This document shows positions 16,041-24,393 of a stretch of 54,745 nucleotides of DNA, piece after piece; within the stretch, counting starts at the first letter, position 1, and each line of letters opens with the position of its first letter. The DNA lies in contig NZ_JBHSBN010000035.1 of the NCBI RefSeq assembly GCF_042650605.1, positions 1-54,745 on the forward strand, given 5' to 3'. Both the position numbers and the translations under genes were made by a program. A model generated the notes under the pieces. It was not told the DNA's origin, did no database searches, and saw only the letters and a list, made by a program, of their open reading frames with translations. The stretch is from Micromonospora_J zhanjiangensis (GTDB lineage: Bacteria; Actinomycetota; Actinomycetes; Mycobacteriales; Micromonosporaceae).

Positions 16041-16877
16041 ATGAGAATCGAAATTCTTGGCCCGCTGCTCGTCGGAGATGACTTCGGCGTACCTTACCTA
16101 CCAACTGCACCAAAACCACGGCAACTGCTGGCGCTGTTCGCGTTGAATGCAAATCAGGTCGTTTCCACGACCATGTGCATCGAGGAACTGTGGGCGAGTC
16201 GTCCACCGCGTAGCGCCGTCTCCACACTGCAGACCTACATCCTGCAGATTCGACGCATGCTGCGGCAGATTCCCGGAATGGACGGCACCGACATGCTGCT
16301 GACCCGTCATCACGGCTACCAGCTCGTGGCCGGGCGCGAGGAGGTGGACCTGCTGAGGTTCAAGGACCGTGTCGCCGAGGGCGGAGGGCTCATCGCCGAC
16401 GGGGACTACGCGCTCGGCGCGGGGCTGTTGCGGGAGGCGCTCGGCTACTGGCGCGGACCGGTCCTGGTCGACGTGCAGGCCGGACCCATCATCGCCACCC
16501 ACCTGCCCCGCCTGGAGGAACTCCGCTTCAGCGTCCTCGAGCAGCGGATCGAGGCAGAGTTGGCGCTCGGACTGCACCACGAGTTGATCAGCGAGCTCTC
16601 CGGTCTGGTCAGCCAGTTCCGGACGCACGAGAATCTCTGCGCCCAACTCATGGTGGCGCTCTGCCGGTCCGGCCGGCAGGCCGAGGCGTTGCAGACGTAC
16701 CGGCAGTTCCGCGAGGCACTGATCGGGGAACTCGGCATCGAGCCGTCCAGCCGCATCCAGCAGTTGCATCAGGCCGTGCTGACCGGGGATCCGGTGCTGA
16801 ATCCGCCCCCGGCGCACTCGGGCATCGTGCGTTCGCTGGACCTGTTGGAAAGGGGTGCCATGAGTCGCCGCGGCTGA
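16041..16877 (+). CDS. SARP-family pathway activator
   Basis: A 278-aa Streptomyces antibiotic regulatory protein. The OmpR-type DNA-binding domain spans ~1-95 (MRIEILGPLLV, RQLLALFALNANQVVS, SAVSTLQTYILQIRR), followed by the bacterial transcriptional activation domain (~100-250; GYWRGPVLVD, AELALGLHHELI, QALQTYRQFREALIGELGIEPS-type ending). It is the short, ActII-Orf4-like class without ATPase or TPR domains. GGGGGGA precedes ATG 16041. It likely activates the polyketide genes. Confidence 0.95.
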   Translation: MRIEILGPLLVGDDFGVPYLPTAPKPRQLLALFALNANQVVSTTMCIEELWASRPPRSAVSTLQTYILQIRRMLRQIPGMDGTDMLLTRHHGYQLVAGREEVDLLRFKDRVAEGGGLIADGDYALGAGLLREALGYWRGPVLVDVQAGPIIATHLPRLEELRFSVLEQRIEAELALGLHHELISELSGLVSQFRTHENLCAQLMVALCRSGRQAEALQTYRQFREALIGELGIEPSSRIQQLHQAVLTGDPVLNPPPAHSGIVRSLDLLERGAMSRRG

Positions 16878-16888
16878 GCGCATCGGGT

Positions 16889-17938
16889 TCAGCAATCCGT
16901 CAGGACCCGGGTGAGCAGACGGGCGGCATTATCGTGCAGCGGCAGATCGGACCGCGAGGTGACGATCCCCGACGCGATCGCCAGCCTGGTCACCCGGGCT
17001 GTGATCAGAAAGAACTGGAAGCCGGCGAGGAGCTCGTAGAATCGCAGGTCGACGACGCTGCGCCCGGCGAGTTCCTGGTAGTGGGCAACGGTCTCGGCGG
17101 CGTCGGGCAGGCCGGGCAACCGGGTGGCGCCGATGCCCTCGCTCAGATGGCGGTCCAGGTACAGGAACCAGGCCAGGTCCATCTCGGCCGGTCCCGTGCC
17201 GGCCATCTCGAAGTCGAGCAGGGCCGCGACGCCGCGATCGTCGAAGACCATGTTGCCGATCCGGGCGTCGCCCCACAGCGGCACGGGCTCCACGGGCCTG
17301 AGCCTGGTCGACATGGCGTCGAGCCGGTCGAGCGTGCGTCGGGTCAGATCCGGAAAGTCGGGCTCGAAGAAGGACACCCGGGCGGCGTACCGCCTCAGGG
17401 TGCGGTGCACGGCCTCGAGGCCGCTACGCGGAACCGGGCCGAGCGGAAGCCGCCGGGGATCCAGCCGGTGCAGGTCGTGCATGGCTCGGACGGCGGCGTA
17501 CCAGAGCTCGCTCCGGGCCGCCGGCGTCAGGTCCGCGACCCAGCCGGTGCGATGGTACGACGGGAAGTCGGCGGGGGTACGGCCGGAAACCTGGTCCATG
17601 ACGAAGAAGGGCGCGCCCAGCCAGTGCGGATCCTCCTCGTACCAGTGGGGGCGGGGGACCCGTACCGCACCACCGAGGTGCAGCGCGCGCTGCACCTCGT
17701 ACTGCTGGCGGAAGTTCGGATCCGGGTAGACCTGGTGGCCGGTCGGCGCCACCCGGGCCACCAACTGTCCGACCCGGGAACCGGAAAGGGTGAAGAACAG
17801 CGTCTCGTTGGAAAATCCACCGACCCGAGGGATCTCCACGTCGCCGACCAGGACGTCGGCGTCGCCCGTGCGTTGCCGGATCCATTCCTGCAACAGTTCT
17901 CGGGTCTTTTCCGGGGTGTGTTGGAGTGGAACGGGCAT
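16889..17938 (-). CDS. APH-family phosphotransferase-like protein
   Basis: A 349-aa aminoglycoside-phosphotransferase-fold protein. RVGGFSNETLFF (~40) is the nucleotide loop; the catalytic loop reads LWGDARIGN (~220) and the metal motif LLDFEMAG (~238). The usual His of HGDxxxxN is Trp, a variant I recall in the ACAD10/phosphotransferase subfamily, so it need not be inactive. It could phosphorylate the product for self-protection or an intermediate. ATG 17938 has GGGGG upstream; an in-frame ATG at 17968 would add ten residues. It converges with the SARP gene and diverges from the quinone oxidoreductase. Confidence 0.8.
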   Translation of the reverse strand: MPVPLQHTPEKTRELLQEWIRQRTGDADVLVGDVEIPRVGGFSNETLFFTLSGSRVGQLVARVAPTGHQVYPDPNFRQQYEVQRALHLGGAVRVPRPHWYEEDPHWLGAPFFVMDQVSGRTPADFPSYHRTGWVADLTPAARSELWYAAVRAMHDLHRLDPRRLPLGPVPRSGLEAVHRTLRRYAARVSFFEPDFPDLTRRTLDRLDAMSTRLRPVEPVPLWGDARIGNMVFDDRGVAALLDFEMAGTGPAEMDLAWFLYLDRHLSEGIGATRLPGLPDAAETVAHYQELAGRSVVDLRFYELLAGFQFFLITARVTRLAIASGIVTSRSDLPLHDNAARLLTRVLTDC

Positions 17939-18121
17939 CAGGGACCCCCAGTGAAAATTTGAAGACATGACTGTACCGCGCGAGAGGTCCACAGTGGTGC
18001 AATTGACAGGTGGTCTCCGGCCATTCTGGGATGACCCTCCAGTGACTCTCGAGGAACGCTGTACCGCCGCCGGCAAGAATTCCTTCCACAAACGACGCAT
18101 CCCCTGGCGAAGGGCTGGACA
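17939..18121. promoter_or_regulatory. Divergent promoter region
   Basis: 183 nt between the APH-like gene (minus) and the quinone oxidoreductase gene (plus), so both promoters should lie here. I see no long palindrome or clear SARP heptamer array. Confidence 0.4.
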
Positions 18122-19153
18122 ATGCGTGCAGTAACGGTTTCCGCGTACGGCGGGCCGGAGGTTTTCGAGGTCACCGAGGTGGCCGAGCCGATCGCGGGTG
18201 CCGGTCAGGTGCTGATCAAGGTGGCGGTCAGCGGAATCAACTTCCTCGACGCCCGGGCGCGGGTGGGCCGGCTGTCCGGCGACCTGCCCTACGTGGCGGG
18301 GGTGGAGTGCGCGGGGACGGTCGCCGCGGTCGGTGCCGGAGTCGACGGCTTCACCGTCGGGCAGCGGGTCTGCGCGGTCAACGTGGCAGGCGCGCATGCC
18401 GAGTACGCGGTGGCCGAGGCGAGCCGGGTGCTCGCGATCCCCGCGGAGCTGGGTCTCGACACCGCCTGCGCCGCACTGGTCCAGGGACTCACCGGGCACT
18501 ACCTGACCCACGACACCTATCCCGTGCAGCCCGGTGACACCGTGCTGGTGCACGCCGCCGCCGGGGGGACGGGCTCGATGGTCACCCAGTTCGCCAAGGC
18601 GCGCGGCGGGCGGGTGATCGCCACCGTCTCGTCCGACGCCAAGGAGGAGATCGCCCGGGCGGCCGGTGCCGACGAGGTCCTGCGGTACGGGCCCTGCGAC
18701 CAACTGGCCGCCGAGGTCCGGAAGCTGACCGACGGCGTCGGCGTCGCGGCCAGCTACGACGGTGTGGGGGCCAGCACCTTCGACGCCAGCCTGGCCGCGC
18801 TGCGGGCCCGTGGCGTGCTGGTTCTCTACGGTGAGCCGAGCGGCATCGTGCCACCGTTCGATCTGACCCGGCTCGTGGACGGCGGCGAGGTACGCAACAC
18901 CGTCGCGCGGCGTACCGACATCGGCTCGCTGTACGTGACCCGGCCGAGCCTGGTCCATCACATCAACCCGCCGCACCGGCTGGTCAGCCGGGCCGAGGCC
19001 GTGTTCCGGGCGGTCGCCGCCGGCGAGGTCCGGATCCGGATCGGCGGCCGGTACCCGCTGGACGAGGTCGTCCGCGCCTACCAGGACCTCGAAGGACGTT
19101 CTTCCACCGGAAAACTGCTACTGATCGTCAACCCCACAGGAGAAGCCTCGTGA
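18122..19153 (+). CDS. NADPH:quinone oxidoreductase (MDR family)
   Basis: A 343-aa medium-chain reductase of the quinone oxidoreductase type. MRAVTVSAYGGPEVFEV, the GVECAGTVAAVG block (~60) and VLVHAAAGGTGSMV (~142; NADPH loop AAxGGxG) are visible; the zinc ligands of alcohol dehydrogenases are absent. Such enzymes act as enoyl or quinone reductases in benzoisochromanequinone clusters (ActVI-Orf2-type role). It starts a three-gene run with the O-methyltransferase and an SDR, with 4-nt and 1-nt overlaps. Confidence 0.9.
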   Translation: MRAVTVSAYGGPEVFEVTEVAEPIAGAGQVLIKVAVSGINFLDARARVGRLSGDLPYVAGVECAGTVAAVGAGVDGFTVGQRVCAVNVAGAHAEYAVAEASRVLAIPAELGLDTACAALVQGLTGHYLTHDTYPVQPGDTVLVHAAAGGTGSMVTQFAKARGGRVIATVSSDAKEEIARAAGADEVLRYGPCDQLAAEVRKLTDGVGVAASYDGVGASTFDASLAALRARGVLVLYGEPSGIVPPFDLTRLVDGGEVRNTVARRTDIGSLYVTRPSLVHHINPPHRLVSRAEAVFRAVAAGEVRIRIGGRYPLDEVVRAYQDLEGRSSTGKLLLIVNPTGEAS

Positions 19154-20169
19154 CCGAAGCCCCCCGTCCCGCCGACCAGATGTTCGGCATGATCGCCGGG
19201 TTCTGGGTGTCCCGGGCGATCCACGCGGTCGCGGCCCTGGAGATCCCCGACCTGCTGGACGGTTCTCCGGCGACCGCCGACCAACTGGCCGGGAAGACCG
19301 GCACCCAGGCCCCGGCGCTCTACCGGTTACTGCGCGCCGTCGCCAGCGTCGGACTGCTCACCGAGGACGACAAGAACGCGTTCACGCTGACCCCGCTGGG
19401 TGCCACCCTGCGCAAGGACGCACCGGATTCGCTGCACGCGTTCGCCGTCACGGAACTCGGCGGCGGGCACTACCGGGCCTGGGGCGACCTGCTGCACTCG
19501 ATCCGCACCGGCGAGATCGCCTTCGACCACGTGCACAACATGTCGATCTGGGAATACTTCTTCGTGCACAACCAGGCGGACGGTCAGGTCTTCAACAAGA
19601 GCATGACCGAACTCACCGGTACCGTGGCTGCGGAGGTCGTCTCCCAGTACGACTTCACGCCGTACCGGGTCATCGTGGACGTCGGCGGCGGTCAGGGCGC
19701 GTTCCTCTCCGCCGTGCTGCGGTCCCACCCGAACGGCAGCGGTGTGCTCTTCGACGCGCCCAGCGTGATCGCCGGCGCGGCGGCCAACCTGAAAGCGGCC
19801 GGCGTCGCCGACCGCTGCCGCACCGAGGCGGGCTCCTTCTTCGACAGCGTGCCGACCGGTGGTGACCTGTACCTGCTCAAGTGGGTCATCCATGACTGGG
19901 ACGACGCCGACAGCGGCGTCATCCTGCGCAACGTCCGGGCCGCCATGACGCCCGGGTCGCGGCTGCTCATCGTCGACACCGTGGTGCCGACCGGCGACAC
20001 GCCGTCGCCCAGCAAGTTCATCGACCTGGACATGATGATCGCTAATGGTGGCCGCGAGCGCACCGCCGCGGAGTTCGACAAGCTGGTGGGCACGGCCGGC
20101 TTCCGGCTGGAGCGGATCATCGGGACGAACTCACCCAGCGGCATCGTCGAGTGCGTCGCGGTGGACTGA
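19150..20169 (+). CDS. SAM-dependent O-methyltransferase
   Basis: A 339-aa class I methyltransferase of the dimerising plant/DnrK-TcmO type. Residues ~1-100 are the winged-helix dimerisation domain (FWVSRAIHAVAALEIPDLL, LYRLLRAVASVGLL). The SAM loop is VIVDVGGGQGAFL (~177), and LKWVIHDWDD (~240) is the acceptor/acid motif. GTG 19150 overlaps the preceding stop, with AGGAGAAG upstream. It should methylate a phenolic oxygen of the polyketide. The linked metK at 38250-39440 could raise SAM supply. Confidence 0.93.
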   Translation: MTEAPRPADQMFGMIAGFWVSRAIHAVAALEIPDLLDGSPATADQLAGKTGTQAPALYRLLRAVASVGLLTEDDKNAFTLTPLGATLRKDAPDSLHAFAVTELGGGHYRAWGDLLHSIRTGEIAFDHVHNMSIWEYFFVHNQADGQVFNKSMTELTGTVAAEVVSQYDFTPYRVIVDVGGGQGAFLSAVLRSHPNGSGVLFDAPSVIAGAAANLKAAGVADRCRTEAGSFFDSVPTGGDLYLLKWVIHDWDDADSGVILRNVRAAMTPGSRLLIVDTVVPTGDTPSPSKFIDLDMMIANGGRERTAAEFDKLVGTAGFRLERIIGTNSPSGIVECVAVD

Positions 20170-20909
20170 TGGGAAGCGGGTTGAGCGACCGCGTCGTCGT
20201 CGTCACCGGTGGAACCCGGGGACTGGGCCTGGCCACGGCCCGGCGCCTGCGGGCCGAGGGCGCCCGGGTGGTCTGTGCCGCCCGAGACGACACGACGTGG
20301 GACGGGCTCCGCGCCGAGCTGCCGGACGTGTACCTGCACCGGGTGGACGTGACGGCCCCCGAGTCGGTGCGGGAGCTGTTCGCCGCGGTGCACGACCGGT
20401 TCGGTGGTCTGGACATGCTGGTCTGCAATGCCGGCGTGGCCCGACCCGGACCGGTCAGCGCCCTGTCGCCGACGGCCTGGCGTGAGGTGCTCGACGTCAA
20501 CGTCACCGGCGCGTTCATCTGCATCCAGGAGGCCGTGCCGTACCTGGAAAAGGCGGCACGGGGACGGATTGTCACGATCTCCTCCGCGCTGGCCACCCGG
20601 GTGGCGGCGGGCGCCTCGGCGTACTCGGCGGCCAAGGCGGCGCTGGAGATGCTGACCCGGACCTGCGCGTTGGAGCTGGGACCGCGGGGCATCCTGGTCA
20701 ACGCCGTCTCGCCGGGCTTCATCGACGAGGGCATGGGACGCGACCTGATGGCAAATCCGGCGCTGTGGCAACGGTTGCAGGCCAAGCTGGTGCTCGGGCG
20801 CGCCGGCAACGGCGAGGAGGTCGCCGGCGCGGTCGCCTTCCTCGCCGGGGACGACAGCACGTACGTCAACGGGCACGTGCTGGAGGTCAACGGCGGCCTG
20901 GACTGGTGA
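20169..20909 (+). CDS. Short-chain dehydrogenase/reductase
   Basis: A 246-aa classical SDR: VVVVTGGTRGLG (~9-20), VCNAGVA (~87), ISSALATRVAAG with catalytic YSAAK (~155), and PGFIDEGM after it. The start ATG overlaps the methyltransferase stop by one base (TGATG). It is probably a tailoring reductase of the polyketide; its position outside the minimal PKS run suggests a later step. A bidirectional terminator follows. Confidence 0.9.
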   Translation: MGSGLSDRVVVVTGGTRGLGLATARRLRAEGARVVCAARDDTTWDGLRAELPDVYLHRVDVTAPESVRELFAAVHDRFGGLDMLVCNAGVARPGPVSALSPTAWREVLDVNVTGAFICIQEAVPYLEKAARGRIVTISSALATRVAAGASAYSAAKAALEMLTRTCALELGPRGILVNAVSPGFIDEGMGRDLMANPALWQRLQAKLVLGRAGNGEEVAGAVAFLAGDDSTYVNGHVLEVNGGLDW

Positions 20910-20912
20910 CGC

Positions 20913-20949
20913 ATCCGGCGGTACGTCCGATCCGGACGTACCGCCGGAT
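20913..20949. terminator. Bidirectional terminator between polyketide and NRPS blocks
   Basis: A perfect 17-bp stem (20913-20929 with 20933-20949; arm ATCCGGCGGTACGTCCG) with a 3-nt loop starts 4 nt after the SDR stop and lies 30 nt beyond the 3' end of the convergent DUF885-like gene. It marks the border between the two gene blocks. Confidence 0.88.
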
Positions 20950-20979
20950 CAGCGTCCCCAGAGGTGGGTGTGTCGCGGC

Positions 20980-22554
20980 TCAACCGTCCCGGTGGCGCCC
21001 GGCCAGCCGGTCCGCCGCGTTCAGCCACTGCCGGTGGCCGTACCGTTCCCAGGCGCGCAGCGCGAACGGGGTGTTGCCGTCGCTGACCAGCCAGTCGTGG
21101 AACGCGGCCAGCCGGAAGTCGTCGGCCGCCGAGGCGATGTCCAGCAACGACAGGAGCTGCGCCTTGCCCACCTCGTAGCTGAGCGCCTGCCCCGGGTTGC
21201 CGGCGAAGAACAGCGCCTCGGCCCGGGCGGTGTCCGGGTCCAGCGACGCCTCGTCCGCGAGCCGGTTCGCGGCCGCGGGAATGGTCAGCTCGCCGAGCGC
21301 CAGGCCGATGTCCACGCCCACCCGTAGCGCCCGCAGCCGCATGGCGCGCTTCAGGAATCCGGCACTGTGCGGCGCGTCGTCGAACATGCCCCGGTCGAGC
21401 AGCAGCTGCTCGTTGTAGTAGGCGATGCCCTCGTTCGGTGTCGAGTCGATGACGTGCCGCCGTACCGGACGCGCCCGGGTCGCCGACAGCGCCGCCTGGT
21501 AGGCGTGCACTCCCTCGTGCACCACGCCGACCCGGGGATCGAGGCACTCCGCGGCGGCGAAGAAGGAGCCGACCCGCGCCGGAGGTTCCAGGTAGCGGAC
21601 CGCGTCCTCGTCCGGCCGGTGCGGCAACAGGTGCGGTACCGCGAGCCAGGCGAGCGGCGCCAACTCCGCCGGCATGGCCGCGTTGCGGTACCGGCGGCGC
21701 AGGTCCGCCATCGGAGGCAGCAGATCGTGGCGCCGGTAGAACCGGTACACCGAGCGCTCCGCGGCACGCTGCGCCGCGATCTGCCCGACCACGTCCGCGA
21801 ACGGCGGGGGCGGGCGGTGCTCACGGTACCGCCGCCGGTGCCGCACCTCGGCGGCCCGGTAACGGTGCGCGGCCCGCTCGCCGATCATCCGCAGATCGTC
21901 GAGCGGGTACGGCAACAGGGCCACCCGGTGTAGCAGGAAGCCGAACCCGTCGGCGCCGAGCGGTCGGCGGGGCCCATGATTCGCCGCGCCGCGTTCCAGC
22001 CACCGGGCGAACTCCAGCAACGCGCGCGTCGCCGGCGCCGCCGCCGGGAGGTGCCGGACGGCCCCGGCCGCCCGGTGCAGCAGCGGCCCGGCGGCCCGGG
22101 CGTACGGCGCCGCGACCCGGCCCGCCAGGTTCGCCCTGGCCTGGTCCAGGACGACCGGGACATGGCCGAGCAGCGCCGCTGTCTCGCCCGTCGCCGGGCC
22201 TGCCGACAGCAGCGCGTTGTGCACCGGGACGAGGCACTGGTCCAGGTAGAAGCAGGGGTTCTCGGCCCAACCGCGCAGCTGTTCGAGCTCCCAGCTCACC
22301 CGGGCCAGCGCCGCCTCGAGGAAGCGGGCGTCCACGCGCACCGGCACGGGCTCCTCGGTGACGTCGAGGGCGGCGAGCCGGTGGGCCAGCCGGTCCCGTA
22401 CCCGGCGACGGTCGGCCAGCGCGTCGGCGGACCAGTCCGGCAGCCACCCCGCGGGCCGCGGCAGGCGGACGATGTCGTCGTAGGAATCCGGCTGGGTCGC
22501 GCCGCGCCAGGCCCAGAAGTCCCGGCCCACCAGGTCCAGCGCCGCTGCCGTCAT
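20980..22554 (-). CDS. DUF885-like metallopeptidase-fold protein
   Basis: A 524-aa mostly helical protein. VVHEGVHAYQAALSA (~346) is a zinc HExxH-like motif, followed by STPNEGIAYYNEQLL (~370), whose Glu would complete the site. This layout resembles DUF885 proteins (usually HEGxPGH), which are putative carboxypeptidase-like enzymes, but the sequence is divergent. It is the last gene of the NRPS operon and overlaps asnB by 4 nt (ATGA). It could hydrolyse or transfer an amide made by the pathway, or act in self-resistance. Cellular location appears cytoplasmic; no signal peptide is seen. Confidence 0.65.
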   Translation of the reverse strand: MTAAALDLVGRDFWAWRGATQPDSYDDIVRLPRPAGWLPDWSADALADRRRVRDRLAHRLAALDVTEEPVPVRVDARFLEAALARVSWELEQLRGWAENPCFYLDQCLVPVHNALLSAGPATGETAALLGHVPVVLDQARANLAGRVAAPYARAAGPLLHRAAGAVRHLPAAAPATRALLEFARWLERGAANHGPRRPLGADGFGFLLHRVALLPYPLDDLRMIGERAAHRYRAAEVRHRRRYREHRPPPPFADVVGQIAAQRAAERSVYRFYRRHDLLPPMADLRRRYRNAAMPAELAPLAWLAVPHLLPHRPDEDAVRYLEPPARVGSFFAAAECLDPRVGVVHEGVHAYQAALSATRARPVRRHVIDSTPNEGIAYYNEQLLLDRGMFDDAPHSAGFLKRAMRLRALRVGVDIGLALGELTIPAAANRLADEASLDPDTARAEALFFAGNPGQALSYEVGKAQLLSLLDIASAADDFRLAAFHDWLVSDGNTPFALRAWERYGHRQWLNAADRLAGRHRDG

Positions 22555-24365
22555 GTCCGGACCGGGACGCGGTAGTCACGTAGCCAGCGGTCCACCTCCA
22601 ACAACGGCAGCAGCAGGTGCATGCTGTCGGCGACGGTCATCATCGGGCCGGTGTCGCCGGCCACCTCGCGCACCCGGACCGGGTCCAGCATCGGGCGCAG
22701 GGGGGAGGCCGGGTCGGTCAGCAGCCGGTCGAGGCGGGTCCGCACCGCGCTGCCGTGTTCGGCGGAGAAGGTGGCGGGGTAGGCGCTCTTGCGTCGCCGC
22801 AGCACCTCGGCCGGCAGCAGGTCGGCGACCGCCGCCCGCAGCACGCTCTTCTCCCGCCCGTCGGCGATCTTCATCTTCCAGGGGATGTTCCAGACGTACT
22901 CCAGCAGCCGATGGTCGCAGAACGGCACCCGTACCTCCAGCCCGTGCGCCATGCTCATCCGGTCCTTGCGGTCCAGCAGATACAGCAGCGGGCCCTGGAG
23001 ACTGAGGTGGAGCACGGCGCGCATGCGCGCTTCCAGGCCGGACTCCCCGTCCAGCCGGGGCACCTGGCGCAGCAGCGTGGCGTACCGGTCCCGCTCGTCG
23101 TCGTCGGGGCGGATCCGGGCGCGGATCTCGGGCACGAGCAGGTCGGTGAGCCGGATTCCGTTGCCCAGCCAGGGAAACGTGTCACCCCAGACCGTGTCGT
23201 GGTCGAAGAACCACGGGTACCCACCGAACACCTCGTCGGCGGCCTCCCCGGACAGGGCGACAGTCGAGTGTCGGCGGACCTCGCCGAACAGCTGGTACAT
23301 CGACGCGTCGAATTGGCCCAGGGTGGGCAGGTCGCGGGCGGCCAGCGCCCGGGGGAGCAGGTCATCGAGGCCGGCCGGGTCGACCACGACCTCCTGGTGG
23401 GCGGTACCGATGTGCCGGGCGGCGAGGCGCGCGTACGGGGTGTCCTGCTCCGGGCGCAGCGGCGTGGCCCGGAATTCCGCGTCCGCACCGGCGAAGTCGA
23501 CCGAGAACGAGCGCAGCGAGCCGCTGCGGTGTCGGGCCGCCAGCGCGGTGACGGCGGTGGAGTCCAGGCCGCCGGAGAGCAGGACGCACAGCGGCACATC
23601 GGCCACCATCTGCTGGCCAACCACCTCGGCCAGCAGGTCCCGCACCGTGGCCACCGTGGTCGCCTCGTCATCGGTGTGTTCCCGGCTCACCAGCCGCCAG
23701 TACGGGGTCTCGTGCACCCCGCTCCGGTCCACCCGCACCAGGTGCCCCGGTCGTACCTGACGCAGGTCGTCCAGCGGGGTCTCCCCGGGCATGGCCAGCC
23801 GGGGGTTGAAGAGCACGGGTAACGCCTGCTCGCTGGTCCGGGCGGTGAACCGGGGGTTCGCCATGACCGCCTTGGGTTCCGACCCGAAGAGGATCCCGTC
23901 CGGGTACGGGTGGTAGTACAGCGGCTTCACCCCGAGCCGGTCCCGAACCAGCAGGAGTTCCTCGCGGCCCCCGTCCCAGATTGCGAACGCGTACATCCCC
24001 CGCAGGTGGTCGACCAGCGCGGCCCCCCATTCCAGGTACCCGCGCAGCACCACCTCCGTGTCGGAGGAGGTGCGGAAGTTGTGCCCCCGGGCGGACAGCT
24101 GGCGCCGCAGCTCCCGGTAGTTGTAGACCTCGCCGCTGTAACTGAGGACGATCTCGGCCCCGGCGCGGCGGTCGACCATCGGCTGCCGGCCGCCGGGGAT
24201 GTCCAGCACGGCGAGCCGGCGATGACCGAGGGCGGCGTGCGGGGAGACCCACATGCCCTCCGCGTCCGGGCCACGCCGGTGCAGGCCGGCGGTCATCGCC
24301 CGCACCGTGTCCCGCTGGGTGGTCAGATCACGGACGAAGTCCACCCATCCCGCGATTCCGCACAC
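22551..24365 (-). CDS. asnB: Glutamine-hydrolysing asparagine synthase family amidotransferase
   Basis: A 604-aa two-domain enzyme. GTG 24365 is followed directly by CGIAGWVDF, so Cys2 is the glutaminase nucleophile after removal of Met; HRRGPDAEG and SYSGEVYNY are further class II Gln amidotransferase motifs. The synthetase domain has the ATP-pyrophosphatase loop VLLSGGLDST (~260) and LSGEAADEVFGGYPWF. GAAAGGAG is 7 nt upstream of the start. The intact Cys argues against a beta-lactam synthetase. In an NRPS/PKS context AsnB-like enzymes make asparagine-like amides or amidate acids; the substrate is open. Confidence 0.92.
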   Translation of the reverse strand: MCGIAGWVDFVRDLTTQRDTVRAMTAGLHRRGPDAEGMWVSPHAALGHRRLAVLDIPGGRQPMVDRRAGAEIVLSYSGEVYNYRELRRQLSARGHNFRTSSDTEVVLRGYLEWGAALVDHLRGMYAFAIWDGGREELLLVRDRLGVKPLYYHPYPDGILFGSEPKAVMANPRFTARTSEQALPVLFNPRLAMPGETPLDDLRQVRPGHLVRVDRSGVHETPYWRLVSREHTDDEATTVATVRDLLAEVVGQQMVADVPLCVLLSGGLDSTAVTALAARHRSGSLRSFSVDFAGADAEFRATPLRPEQDTPYARLAARHIGTAHQEVVVDPAGLDDLLPRALAARDLPTLGQFDASMYQLFGEVRRHSTVALSGEAADEVFGGYPWFFDHDTVWGDTFPWLGNGIRLTDLLVPEIRARIRPDDDERDRYATLLRQVPRLDGESGLEARMRAVLHLSLQGPLLYLLDRKDRMSMAHGLEVRVPFCDHRLLEYVWNIPWKMKIADGREKSVLRAAVADLLPAEVLRRRKSAYPATFSAEHGSAVRTRLDRLLTDPASPLRPMLDPVRVREVAGDTGPMMTVADSMHLLLPLLEVDRWLRDYRVPVRT

Positions 24366-24393
24366 GACGGTTCTCCTTTCGAGCAGAAGAGGT

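Noticed and set aside
16889..17938. APH-like protein considered inactive because the catalytic-loop His is Trp
   Set aside because: The LWGDxRxGN form is, as I recall, common in a whole actinobacterial subfamily, and Asp and Asn are conserved, so inactivity is not supported.
22551..24365. Beta-lactam synthetase or lasso-peptide cyclase as identity of the AsnB-like protein
   Set aside because: The nucleophilic Cys2 and full glutaminase domain are intact, unlike beta-lactam synthetases, and I saw no lasso precursor or transglutaminase-like protease gene beside it.
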